Part shown: piece by piece, positions 1 through 11,500 of the stretch | How the letters are laid out: each line of letters starts with the position of its first letter | Numbering within the stretch: the stretch's first letter is position 1 | Assembly: GCA_029582155.1 (NCBI GenBank) | Contig: CM055901.1 | Span: 39,112,616-39,176,615 of the forward strand | Length of the DNA stretch: 64,000 bases | Direction of reading: 5' to 3' | From: Panopea generosa | Taxonomy: Eukaryota; Mollusca; Bivalvia; Adapedonta; Hiatellidae | Notes under the pieces: generated by a model | The model's database searches: none | Seen by the model: only the letters and a program-made list of their open reading frames with translations | Told to the model about the DNA's origin: nothing | Made by a program: the position numbers and the translations under genes

Positions 1-577
1 AAAATGACCCTGCCCCGATGTTTCTATTGCATAGTAGAATTTCAAAAAGTGCTATGGCCACTATGAGTCAGTAGAGCGTCCTCATGCCCTCTTGGGCCTC
101 TTGTTTAGGTCATCTGAGACTTTGTCTCAAGGGAGCTTTTGCGATCACCTTTTGTCCTTCGTTCAACCTTCGTCCGTAATCAATTGACATTTTTGACTTC
201 TAAAAAACTGTAAGGTCATAAATTTTGTAATAAAATCTTGTATGCAGCTTTGATACCTAAGATTCTGAAACCACTAGGCCAATTAAACTGAAACTTCACA
301 TGCATGTTTCTGTTGCATAGGAGACTATACAGAAGATTTTTTTTATTCGAAATGAAATTCAAGATGGCCGCCGTTACTAAAAATATTCCAAAACTTAAAA
401 AATCTTCTTCTCATGAACGGCCCAATATATTTTCAAAATGTTTATGTAGTAATGATGACCTACTATAGTATTGTTAGATTTGTTCAAATGGTGTCTCTAG
501 GGTTAAAAATGACCCCGCCCCAAGGGTTCATGAGTCAGTACAGCGTCCTCAGGCCCTCTTGGGCCTCTTGTTTTATG
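1..577 (+). repeat. two 3'-terminal fragments of dispersed family A
   Basis: Two copies end in the same conserved terminus: a block reading TATGAGTCAGT(A)GAGCGTCCTC, then a small hairpin (GGCCC-TCTT-GGGCC or a variant), then TCTTGTTT. The ends lie at about 112 and about 575. The second copy also keeps the internal block that begins CTGAAACCACTAGGCC at about 265. Better-preserved copies are at 22929-24916 and 25140-25992. Confidence 0.75.
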
Positions 578-1334
578 ATAAACGTTGGAGAAAATGCAGT
601 TCAAAACGATACTAAACGCATTTTAGCCTGCGTTTGCATTTGAATCGTTTACTGTGTATCGTTTACCATTTATTATTTATGTTTTACACGGCTTGTTCAC
701 CAATTACAAAATATTTGGTTGCAGTAGAATAAATAGTAAGAACTATATGTCACCTGGTTTTATAATATAGTATATTGATTAAAATATTAAAAATTTTGTG
801 AAAGATTGATGACTACGCCACCCTATTTTAGATATGATCTACCATATAAGCAATGACTTGCAGCTTGACAGCATTTTTAGTCTGTTTGTATACCGTTTAA
901 AATGTTTGCATTCTGTTTAGTGTACTAGAACAGATTATTGTGTGTAGTTTTATGTCATCAAGGATAATCAGGTGACTGTTTGGGCCCATTGGCCTCTTGT
1001 TTATTTAAGTAAGTTGTAGAAAACAAGATGGCTGCAATATTTATTTTCCACACTGATAAAAAGACAATTGATGAATCATGGATGCCTGTAATTAGAGAAA
1101 CTGTATTCTTGGCTCCATTGCATTGGGAAAATATTTGATATGCTTTTTCTGCATTTCGTGACCAATAAAGATATATGATTTTATTCAATATGTATAAATA
1201 GTGAAATAGTTCAATGGGAAAAATCACTGCAACACAAACAAATATATAAACAGCATGTTGAACCCAGATAGCATGTCAGTTTGAATTGTCGAATACTGAA
1301 ATTGCTGGAGAAACTTAACAAATTTGAGAATGAT
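578..1334. other. no gene seen; AT-rich spacer
   Basis: I see no coding-like frame. A short piece at about 984-1003 resembles the GGGCC-TCTTG terminus of family A; the rest is unassigned AT-rich sequence. Confidence 0.5.
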
Positions 1335-4300
1335 TGCTGTGGAAAGCGGTGTTTTGATAAGGGAGTGAGAAGCGGTGTTTTGAGAAGGCTGTGGGAAGCG
1401 ATGTTATGACAAGGCAGTGGGAAGCCATGTTATGACAAGGCAGTGGGAAGCGGTGTTTTGAGAAGGCTGTGGGAAACGGTGTTTTGAGAAGGCAGTGGGA
1501 AGCTGTGTTTTGAGAAGGCAGTGGGAAGTGGTGTTTTGAGAAGGCAGTGAGAAGCAGTGTTTTAAGAAGGCTGTTGGAAGCAGTGTTATGAAAAGGCTGT
1601 AGGAAGTGGTGTTTTGAGAAGGCTATGGGTGTTATGAGAAGGCTGTGGAACAGGTGTTTTGAGAAGTCTGTGGGAAGCGGTGTTATGAGAAGGCAGTGGG
1701 AAGCGGTGTTTTGAGAAGGCAGTGAGAAGCGGTGTTTTGAGAAGGCAGTGGGAAGTGGTGTTTTGAGAAGGCAGTGAGAAGCATTGTTTAAGAAGGCTGT
1801 GGCAAGCGGTGTTACAAGAAGGCTGCAGGAAGTGGTGTTATGAGAAAGCTGTGGGAAGAGGTGTTATGAGAAGGCTGTGGAACAGGTGTTTTGAGAAGGC
1901 TGTGGGAAAGGTGTTATGAGAAGGCAGAGGGAAGCTGTGTTTTGAGAAGGCTATTGGAAGTGGTGTTTTGAGAAGGCAGTGGGAAGCGGTGTTTTGAGAA
2001 TGGATGTGGGAAGCGGTGTTTTGAGAAGTCTGTGAAGCAGGTGTTATGAGAAGGCAGTGGGAAACGGTGTTATGAGAAGTCTGTTGGAAGCAGCATTATG
2101 AGATGGCTGTGGGAAGCAGTGTTTCGAGAAGGCAGTGGGAAATGGTGTTTTGAGAAGTCTGGGAAGCAGTGTTATGAAAAGGCTGTGGGAAGCATTGTAA
2201 ATGGTGTTTTGAGAAGTTTGGGAAGCGTTGTTATGAGAAGCAAGTGTTATGAGAAGGCAGTAGGAAGTGGTGTTTTGAGAAGGCTGTGGTAAGCGGTGTT
2301 TTGAGAAGGCAGTGGGAAGTGGTGTTTTGAGAAGGCAGTGAGAAGCAGTGTTTTAAGAAGGTTGTGGCAAGCGGTGTTATGAGAAGGCTGCAGGAAGTGG
2401 TGTTATGAGAAGGCTGTGGGAAAAGGTGTTATGAGAAGGCAGTGGGAAGCTGTGTTTTGAGAAGTCTATGGGAAGTGGTGTTTTTAAAAAAGGCAATGTG
2501 AAGGGGTGTTTTGAGAAGGATGTGGTAAGGGGTGTTTTGAGAAGTCTGTGAAGCGATGTTATGAGAAGGCAATGGGAAACGGTGTTTTGAGAAGTCTGTT
2601 GGAAGCAGCGTTTTGAGATGGCTGTGGGAAGCGGTGTTTCGAGAAGGCAGTGGGAAATGGTGTTTTGAGAAGTCTAGGAAGCAGCGTTATGAGAAGGCTG
2701 TGGGAAGTGGTGTTTTGAAAATGCTGTGGGAAGCGGTGTTTTGAGAATGCTGTTTGAAGTGGTATTTTGAGAAGACAATGGGAAATGGTGTTTTGAGAAG
2801 TCTGTGGGAAGTGGTGTTTCGAGAAGGCAGTGGGAAATGGTGTTTTGAGAAGGCTGTGTGGGAAGCGGTGTTTCGAGAAGGCAGTGGGAAATGGTGTTTC
2901 GAGAAGGCAGTGGGAAGCGGTGTTTTGAGAAGTCAGTGGGAAGCGGTGTTTTGAGAAGGCTGTGGCAAGCGGTATTACGAGAAGGCTGCAGCAAGTGGTG
3001 TTATGAGAAGGCTGTGGAACAGGTGTTATGAGAAGGCTGTGGAACAGGTGTTTTGAGAAGGCTGTGGGAACGGTGTTATGAGAAGGCAATGGAATGCTCT
3101 GTTTTGAGAAGGCTATGGGAAGTGGTGTTTTGAGGAGGCAGTGGGAAGCAGTGTTTTGAGAAGTCTGTGAAGCGGTGTTATGAGAAGGTAGTGGGAAAGG
3201 GTTTTTTGAGAAGTCTAGGAAGCAGTGTTATGAGAAGGCTGTGGGAAGTGGTGTTTTGAGAATGCTGTGGGAAGCGGTGTTTTGAGAAGTCAGGGAAGCG
3301 GTGTTATGAGAAGGCAGTGGGAAATGGTGTTTTAAGAAGTCTGTGGGAAGCGGTGTTTTGAGAAGGCAGTGGGAAATGGTGTTTTGAGAAGGCTGTGTGT
3401 GAAGCAGTGTTTCAAGAAGGCAGTGGGAAATGGTGTTTTGAGAAGGCTGTGTGAAGTGGTGTTTTGAGAAGTCAGTGGGAAGCCGTGTTTTAAGAAGGCT
3501 GTGGGAAGCGGGGTTTTGATAGGTCAGGGATGCGGTGTTATGAGAAGGCAGTAGGAAATGGTGTTTTGAGAAGTCTGTGGGAAGCGGTGTTTTGAGATGT
3601 TTGTGAAGCTGTGTTTTGAGAAGTCTGTGGGAAGCGGTGTTTTGAGATGTTTGTGAAGCTGTGTTTTGAGAAGGCTGTGGGAAGCGGGGTTTTGAGAAGT
3701 CTGGGATGTGGTGTTATGAGAAGGCAGTGGGAAACGGTGTTTTGAGAAGTCTGTGGGAATCTGGGTTATGAGAAGGCTGTGGGAAGCTGTGTTTCGAGAA
3801 AGCATTCGGAAATGGTGTTTTGAGAACTTTGGGAAGCCGTGTTATGAGAAGACTGTGGGAAGTGGTGTTATGAGAAGGCAGTGGGAAGCAGTGTTTCGAG
3901 AAGGCAGTGGGAAATGGTGTTTTGAGAAGGCTGTGGGAAGCGATGTTATGAGAAGGCAGTGTGAAGCGGTGTTTTGAGAAGGCTGTGGGAAGCGGTGTTT
4001 CGAGAAGGCATCGGGAAATGGTGTTTTGGGAAGCGGTATTATAAGAAAGCTGTGGGAAGCGATGTTATGAGAAAGCAGTTTGAAGCGGTGTTTTGAGAAG
4101 GCTGTGGGAAGCGGTGTTTTGAGAAGGCAGTGGGAAACGGTGTTTTGAGAAGACTGTGGGAAGCGGTGTTTTGAGAAGTCTGGGAAGCGGTGTTATGAGA
4201 AGGCAGTGGGAAATGGTGTTTTGAGAAGGCATCGGGAAATGGTGTTTTGGGAAGCGGTATTATAAGAAAGCTGTGGGAAGCGATGTTATGAGAAGGCAGT

Positions 4301-6226
4301 GTGAAGCGGCGTTTTGAGAAGGCTGTGGGAAGCGGTGTTTTGAGAAGGCAGTGGGAAACGGTGTTTTGAGAAGGCTGTGGGAAGCGGTGTTTTGAGAAGT
4401 CTGGGAAGCGGTGTTATGAGAAGGCAGTGGGAAATGGTGTTTTGAGAAGTCTGTGGGAAACGGTGTTATGAGAAGGCTGTGGGAAGAGATGTTATGAGAA
4501 GGCAGTGTGAAGCGGTGTTTTGAGAAGGCTGTGGGAAGTGGTGTTTTGAGAAGGCAGTGGGAAGCGGTGTTTTGAGAAGGCTGTGGGAAGCGGTGTTTTG
4601 AGAAGTCTGGGAAGCGGTGTTATGAGAAGGCAGTGGGAAATGGTGTTTTGAGAAGTGTGTGGGAAACGGTGTTATGAGAAAGCTGTGGGAAGCAGTGTTT
4701 CGAGAAGGCATTGGGAAATGGTGTTTTGAGAAGTTTGGGAAGCGGTGTTATAAGAAGGCTGTGGGAAGCGATGTTATGAGAAGGCAGTGGGAAGCGGTGT
4801 TTTGAGAAGGCTGTGAAGCAGTGTTTTGAGAAAGCAGTTGGAAGCAGTGTTTTGAGAAGGCAGTGGGAAGTGGTGTTTTGAGAAGGCAGTGAGAAGCAGT
4901 GTTTTGAGAAGGCTGTGGCAAGCGGTGTTAAGAGAAGACTGCAGGAAGTGGTGTTATGAGAAGGCTGTGGGAAAAGGTGTTATGAGAAGTCTGTGTAACA
5001 GGTGTTTTGAGAAGTCTGTGGGAACAGTGTTCTGAGAAGGCAGTGGAAAGCTGTGTTTTGAGTAGGCTATGGGAAGTGGTGTTTTGAGAAGTCAGTGGGA
5101 AGCTGTGTTTTGAGAAGGATGTGGGAAGCGGTGTTTTGAGATGTTTGTGAAGGGGTGTTATGAGAAAGCAGTGGGAAACGGTGTTTTGAGAAGTCTGTTG
5201 GAAGTGGCGTTATGAGATGGCTGTTGGAAGCGGTGTTTCGAGAAGGCAGTGGGAAATGGTGTTTTGAGAAGTCTGGGAAGCAGTGTTATGAGAAGGTTGT
5301 GGGAAGAGGTGTTTTGAGAAGGCTGTGGGAAGCGGTTTTTTGAGAAGTCTGGGAAGCGGTGTTATGAGAAGGCTGTGGGAAATGGTGTTTTGAGAAGTCT
5401 GTGGGAAGCGGTGTTTCAAGAAGGCAGTGGGAAATGGTGTTTTGAGAAGGCTGTGTGGGAAGCGCGGTGTTTTGAGAAGGCAGTGGGAAATGGTGTTTTG
5501 AGAAGGCTGTGGGAAGCGGTGTTTTGAGAAGTCAGTGGGAAGCCATGTTTTGAGAAGGCTGTAAGAAGCGGGGTTTTGAGAAGTCGGGGAAGCGGTGTTA
5601 TGAGAAGGCTGTGGGAAGCAGTGTTTCGAGAAGGCATTGAGAAATGGTGTTTTGAGAAGTTTGGGAAGCAGTGTTATAAGAAGGCTGTGGGAAGCGATGT
5701 TGTGAGAAGGCAGTGGGAAGCGGTGTTTTGAGAAGGCTGTGGGAAGCGGTGTTTTGAGAAAGCAGTTGGAAGCGGTGTTTTGAGAAGGCTGTGGGAAGTG
5801 TTGTTTTGAGAAGGCAGTGAGAAGCAGTGTTTTAAAAAGGCTGTGGCAAGCGGTGTTACGAAAAGGCTGCAGGAAGTGGTGTTATGAGAAGGCTGTGGGA
5901 AATGGTGTTTTGAGAAGGCTGTGGGAAGATGTGTTTTGAGAAGTCAGTGGGAAGCCGTGTTTTGAGAAGGCTGTGAGAAGCGGGGTTTTGAGAAGTTGTG
6001 GATGCGGTGTTATGAGAAGGCAGTGAGAAATGATGTTTTGAGAAGTCTGTGGGAAGTGGTGTTATGAGAAGGCTGTGGGAAGCTGTATTTTGAGAAAGCA
6101 TTGGGAAATGGTGTTTTGAGAAGTTTGGGATGTGGTGTTATGAGAAGACTGTGGGAAGCATTGTTTTGAGAAGGCAGTGGGAAGGGTTGTTGTGAGAAGG
6201 CAGTTGGAAGCAGTGTTTTGAGAAGG
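1335..6226. repeat. 26-bp minisatellite array, about 188 units
   Basis: A 4.9-kb tandem array with a unit of about 26 bp. The core is GTGGGAAGCGGTGTTTTGAG followed by AAGGC(T/A). Units differ by point changes (for example GCGG/GTGG/GCAG, TTTTG/TTATG/TTTCG, GGCAG/GGCTG) and by occasional half-unit losses. Because 26 is not a multiple of 3, each reading frame cycles through three peptide versions every 78 bp, which explains the many repetitive open frames (FPTAFSKH, PSQNT, SHSLLKTP on the minus strand). These are by-products of periodicity, with no sign of a real protein. The + strand is strongly G/T-biased. The array lies upstream of the ORC1 exons, so it may be inside an upstream ORC1 intron. 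Confidence 0.95.
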
Positions 6227-6991
6227 CAATATATCATAGAAGGCCCCTAAATCAACACAAATCTCAGTTACAAGTCATTTTTCTTCTTCTGGCTATTCTT
6301 GTAAGATTTCACAGTGCATATGCAATAATTATGTCATTTTTAACTACAAAGTTACTTGACATGCAAATTTGTCAAATTGTTCAAAATATATTTTAAGGAG
6401 GTTAGTAACCAAAATGTTTTTGGATAGAAAAGTCCTAGTCACACTCACAGGAGTCGAACCTGGATCGCCCAAGTCATATTGCTTGTATAAACTTAACTGC
6501 TTACTCGGGTTTAAATGATGTAGCCCGGAATTTTCCAAACATTTACGGATCCATATTTAACTGAGATTATAATTATATACTAAATTATTTACGTTATTCC
6601 ACGGGTCAGATCTAATTCAAATATCGGTGATAATAGCAGGTTTAAATACCTGTTTTTGATGATACACAACAGTATTTTGCACCAGATGTGATCCAGATAG
6701 CCACAATTTGTGCTACATATATCAATTATGTCGGGTTTTTGTCGAGACCGCTTGTGGTGAGCTCGACATAATCGTCACACTGGAGGTTCAGTGTCATCTT
6801 GTCTGGGTTTTAACATTCTCATTCATGGAGGTTTTTATTTTAACAAGGCAATTGAGGGGAAATTGGAAGTTTTATAAGGCTTCATCAAACTGGAAAATAA
6901 AGTGTGACACTGTTAAGATCGTGTTCTAACCAATAATTATCAGATATTACAATAATACTTCATATCCAGTTGGGGGTTTTATCCTCTAATG

Positions 6992-6992
<1 letters not shown>
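6227..6992. other. no gene seen; contains a tRNA-like SINE head (minus) near 6425-6545
   Basis: Mostly unassigned AT-rich sequence. On the minus strand at about 6440-6455 the motif GGTTCGACTCCTG matches a Pol III B box, with a weak A-box-like GTAAGCAGTTAAG upstream. This suggests an old tRNA-derived SINE head. No functional tRNA fold is evident. Confidence 0.4.
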
Positions 6993-7036
<44 letters not shown>

Positions 7037-7075
7037 TTTAGTGTCATTTTTATGCCATCCAGGACTAACAGCCAT
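6993..7075 (-). mobile_element. 3'-end fragment of TCAA-tailed SINE
   Basis: A (TTGA)n tract at 6993-7033 is followed by a block (ATATTTAGTGTCATTTTTATG, then CCATC, then GACTAACAG) that is also at the same place in the two fuller minus-strand SINE copies at 26124-26416 and 27870-28112. The tetranucleotide tract is therefore the SINE 3' tail read on the opposite strand, here attached to a severely 5'-truncated copy. Confidence 0.65.
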
Positions 7076-7900
7076 TTTTTTTCCTATGTGGTATAAATGA
7101 TCCCTATGAGTAGGATTTCAAGTTTGTTCAAATAAAAGAGGCTGTGGTCCATTTTGGCTTCACCCTGGGGACATAGAGAAATTTTCATTTAAAATTCTTG
7201 TTCTCAAAATCTGACTAGCCTATTTGGTATAAGTGATCCCTATGAGTAGAGATATCAAGTTTATTCAAATAAAATAGGCTAGGGTCCATGGGGGCCCAGT
7301 AAGGGGAATTTGATTTTTACATACGAATAGTGTTTAGTGATAACAGTTGAGACTTGGTTTTTAAAGAGGATTTGATATCCATAAGGGGATAACAGGGTTC
7401 CAAAAAGGGATAAAATTGTAAAATTTCAAAATACTTCTTTTCAAGAACTAATGAGCCAGATTTGTTTATATTTGGTTTAAATGATTCCTATGGATAGGGG
7501 TTTCAAGTTTGTTCAAATAAATGGACTAGGGGCCATTGGGACCCAGTAAGGAAATACAATTGGAAAACAGGAAATTCTCATCTATTTAGGGTATTATTTT
7601 GAATCATCTTAAAGTCTGAAACATTGTGGAGTAACAGTTGAGTCTGGGTCTATAAAAGAGATTTAATGTTTATAAGCAACCCTCAAGGGTTAAAAAAGAA
7701 GATAAAATTGTGAATTTTCAAAAAAAAATCTTCTTATCAGGAACTGATTCAACTGATCATCCAAATTTGTTCACATTTGATGTAAATGATCCTTATGAGT
7801 AAGGGTTTCAAGTTTGTTTAAATAAACAGCTAGTGTCTGTTAGGACCCCATAATGGAGCTTTTGGTTTTATGTTGCTTTGGGAAAAGAAATTACCAACAT
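7076..7900 (+). repeat. family A internal segment, repeated sub-blocks
   Basis: Three successive sub-blocks share the phrase 'ATAAATGATCCCTATGAGTA-GG' (with variants), then AAGTTTGTTCAAATAAA and (GGG)GCTAGG-CC, with spacing of about 230-330 bp. The same phrase recurs at 16590-17340, 21580-21640, 22820-22900 and in the long family A copies. No coding potential is seen. Confidence 0.7.
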
Positions 7901-8851
7901 TAGAATCATTGTTCATCTTTGAGTACATACTATACATGTAAACTGAAATGCAAAAGAAAGTTTCCACTTCTTATTTTTTGATTATTTTAATTCTACTAAG
8001 TATAAAGTTGTCAAATTTTGAAACAAGAATATTGGTCGTTATGGTTTATAGCCACAACAAAAAAACAGTCAAACTATGGCTAGTTATTACGTAATAGTCC
8101 GAATTGCGATTTTGCAGGATTTCCACGTGGAACATGTAAACATAAGTATTAGTGGCCAAACTTGTTTTCTCTACATTCTTTCATACATGTATAGTGCGAA
8201 TATCACTGTAGATTTTGAAAATTTATAGTTATGCCACAACCAGATATTAATGCAACATTTACATAATTTTGCAACAAATTACAGTGAATCTACACAAAAA
8301 AACATTCTTTTGGCTATTTGTGCATTTTTTATTTCGACCCCTTATCCACGTAGATGTGTCGTACGTTTTATCCAAATTCAAAACAATAAAATAAACATAT
8401 TGGTTAAAAAGGAAAGCTAAAAATTGATACCACACAATCATGATAGTATTCCATCATTGGATTTTCAGAAAATCAAAAATATAAATGTGCACACTTTCTT
8501 TTGCGTTTGAGTATATTTTCATCATATGTTTACAAGACTAATAATATTATCAATAATAATAATAATTTATTTTGGTCCGTAACCCATAATATTGTTACTG
8601 CTTCTCTTTCGTTATGTAATGGCCCTTTTTGCTTAACTAATATTGCGTATTAGAGTAAAAACAAATTTTTTGCAGTTTAAAGAAGGTTTGTATTTTGACC
8701 GGAGGAATATATTCGGGATTTATAAATATATATTATTATTGTTCAACGATGAAAATAAACACTGTTCAACATGATGCCGGAATAGAATATAAGGAGTCAA
8801 CTATTTATGAAAATAATCAATGCTAGATCAGTAGCGTTCTTCTTTTTTATC
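7901..8851. other. no gene seen; AT-rich spacer
   Basis: Low-complexity AT-rich DNA, including an (AAT)n-like patch near 8540-8570. The open frames here are short and have no recognisable motif. Confidence 0.5.
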
Positions 8852-9813
8852 TTTACTGGCCAAAGGCCAGCAGGACTTATGTCATAGTAAATTTTCCGTC
8901 GTCTGTCCGTAAACCTTTTTCTTGTAGACGCGCTAGGACCTTCATTCTTCATTGAATCTTAACCAAACTTGCACAGCAGTTATACATATAACCATAAGAT
9001 TTCATACAAGTTCTTTAACCAGCATCATTTGACCACAAATGACCCCGCTACCTGGCTTATAAGCACATTTCAAGTGAAATTTTAAAAACCATTTTCTCTG
9101 AAAGTTCATGGCCTAGCTAGACCTTAGATGTTTTACATGTAGTATTGAATGGGGGTCCCCTAAACAATTTGTTGAAGAAATTTAGATATTTTACATGTAG
9201 TCCTGTAAAAGATTTGTTGAAGTTGGGTCCCTGGGATCAAGTTTGGGGCCACCACTGGGGTCACCGTTATATAGCAAAAATGTTGTAGATGCGATAGCAC
9301 CTTCATTTTTCATTGCATCTTAACCAAACTCGCACAGCAGTTATAAAACCACAGTATATTTTACATGTAGCATTGCATGGAAGTTCTGTAAAAGATTTGT
9401 TGAAGTTGGGTCCCTGGGATCAAGTTTGGGGCCGCCGCAGGGGTCACGAGTTAGGGAAAATGTTGTAGACGCGATAGCACTTTCATTTTTCATTGCATCT
9501 TAGCCAAATTTGCACAGCAGTTATATAACCACAAGATCTCGGACGAATTACTGAACCAGCGTCATTCAATTCAAATTATCCCTTTGAGTAGGGATTTTAA
9601 ATTTGTTTCAATCTAGGGGCCAGTGTCTATAGGGTCCCTGACAGAAGTTTACACACAAATATTATGGGGAAAACAGAACAATACCCCCCCCCACACACAC
9701 ACACACACACACACAAACAACAACACAAAAACATATTGTTAAATTTTCAAAAAGTACTATGGCCGCTATAAGCCAGTAGAACGTCCTCGGGCTTACTTGG
9801 GCCTCGTCTTTGA
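8852..9813 (+). repeat. family A copy with hairpin head and internal duplications
   Basis: It begins with the perfect hairpin CTGGCC-AAA-GGCCAG (8856-8870) and ends near 9813 with a variant of the family terminus (GGGCTTACTTGGGCCTC). A block reading GTAGACGCGATAGCAC, then TTCATTTTTCATTGCATCTT, then CACAGCAGTTAT occurs three times (near 8930, 9283 and 9461); the last two are about 178 bp apart. A (CA)n microsatellite lies at 9692-9714. Confidence 0.7.
9692..9714. repeat. (CA)n microsatellite after a C-run
   Basis: A C-run at about 9684-9691 is followed by a CA dinucleotide tract and then A/C-rich sequence. Confidence 0.9.
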
Positions 9814-10134
9814 ATTTCTTAAAAGAATTTTTTTTTACTTCAAGCCAAGCATGTAAGTTCAGTATTAGGAGGAAAAAGCAAAGGTTTTTACTGCACTTTT
9901 GCATACATTATTTGAATATTAGACATGTTTAAACAATTTCTGAACTAGTATTTAAAACAAAGTGTACCTGTTGCAATCATTTATTTGTAAGTATTAAACT
10001 TATATCTAGGAAACTTTCATACAGGTTATTTTCAAAATTCACACATATTTTTGAAGGGTATCAAATATTATGGGACACCCTGTATGATGGACTGATCCAA
10101 ATGCATTATATAATAAAAAAAATAATAATTTCAG

Positions 10135-10259
10135 GAATGCTTCAAGTCAGGAGAAAATCTTTCTGCGAGCTATTGTGGCAGAATTTCAGAGGCTGGGACT
10201 TGAAGAGGCAGAGTTCTCTAAGCTGTACAATCAGCACACATCACTCTGCAGATTTGAAG
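10135..10259 (+). CDS. ORC1: ORC1 penultimate coding exon (winged-helix region)
   Basis: This exon encodes part of the C-terminal region of origin recognition complex subunit 1, the AAA+ subunit that helps load the MCM helicase at replication origins in the nucleus. The conceptual peptide contains [20 protein letters not shown] followed by [16 protein letters not shown]. From memory, vertebrate ORC1 has the same order: LRA(I/L)xAEFRRSGLEEATF, then Y-SQHVALCRMEG. The exon is 125 nt: one base completes an incoming codon, 41 codons follow, and one base is left over. It is preceded by an AT-rich tract and TTTCAG and followed by GT (GTACAC, a weak donor). The left-over G joins GT of the exon at 14114 to make the glycine of the EG pair, so the two exons are phase-compatible. 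I could not find the upstream exons (AAA+ core, BAH) in this window; they probably lie before position 1 or are hidden in the repeat-rich region. Confidence 0.86.
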
Positions 10260-10488
10260 GTACACAACAAACACAATAAAAACACTGTAGAAACAGGTGT
10301 AGAAAATACACAAAAAAATAAATTTTTATCCCAGTTTTCTTTGAAATGGCGTGTCCATCATGCTTTTGACCAACATACTAACGGCCGAAACTCCTCGAAA
10401 TTGAAATAAATCTTGCTGTAGAACATGTGCCTGTGGTATTGGCATTGCAATTAAATTAATTTTATGGAGTTTTTTTGGTTTTTTTTGC

Positions 10489-11500
10489 TCTACTAGCCAA
10501 AGGCCAGAAGGGCTTATGCGATAATGTATCGTCTGTCGTCTGTTAGCAGTACTTTCTCTAAAACCACTAGGCCAGTTAAACTCAAACTTCACATGGATGC
10601 TTCTACTGCATAGGAATTACACAAGAATTTATTTTTTTTCGATCTGAAATTCAAGATGGCTGCCATTACTCAAAATATCTTCTCATGAACTGCCCAACAG
10701 ATTTTGGAAATATTTATGTAGTAATGATAACCAATTATATAGTTCTATTAGATTTGTACAAATGGTGTCCCTGGGGTTAAAATTACCCCGTCCCTGAGGT
10801 TTCAATTAGGGGACACATATCATTATAATAAACATTAATATAATAATTATATAGAACCGGTAAGTCAGATGTGTTAATATTCGGCATTAGTTATCTCAAT
10901 GGCCCTTTGATTCTGTCTGTGACCAAATTCTTGTCAGCGCTATTTCTCTATTTTTATGAAACTTGCTAGGATGCATCATAATGACCTATTTCAAAGTATG
11001 TTGTACAATGTATTATATCACGAAATAAAAAATAATGTATTGACTTCTCTTTAGAACTCTCACAGTTACTTCCCCCGTTCAATATCATTACCATGGTACA
11101 GAGTCAAACACTCACTTTAGGGAGCATCCTTCGGTTCCACGGATATTTTCTTGTTTCATCTATTTAGGCAAAATTATTATTCAATATGAGTTCAGAAGTA
11201 TCATCTATTCATAGGAAATTAGATCTGGTTCAATAAGGAGAATTGACTTTCCATAAGGGGGCTAGGGTGGGGCAAAAAAGGGTTAAAATAGAACATTTTC
11301 AAAAATCTTCTTCTCAACAACACGTCAGTCAAATTTGTTCATATTTGATATAGATTATCCCAATGAGTATGGGTTTAAAGTTTGTGCAAATCAAGGGTCT
11401 TGTATTTATAGAGGCCCTGTAAGTGGGCTTTGAGTTTTATATAGGAATACTGTTGGAAAACAGAAAATTCTCTCTTTTTTTCATTCATATATGACTTTTT
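10489..11500 (+). repeat. family A copy in ORC1 intron, 3'-truncated
   Basis: It starts with a slightly imperfect head hairpin (CTAGCCAAAGGCCAG, 10493-10507) followed by AAGGGCTTATGCGAT and the usual CTGAAACCACTAGGCC-type internal block. It continues through the GGTTCAATAAGGAGAATTGA block and stops where the family B head begins at 11501. The conserved family A terminus is missing, so family B either truncated or inserted into it. Confidence 0.65.

Noticed and set aside
2098-6237. Repetitive open frames (FSKHRFPQPSQNTASHSLL...)
   Set aside because: They are produced by the 26-bp minisatellite in rotating frames; no evidence of coding constraint.
6708-6929. 73-residue + frame upstream of ORC1 as a further ORC1 exon
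   Set aside because: No resemblance to ORC1 AAA+ or lid segments and no matching splice phase.
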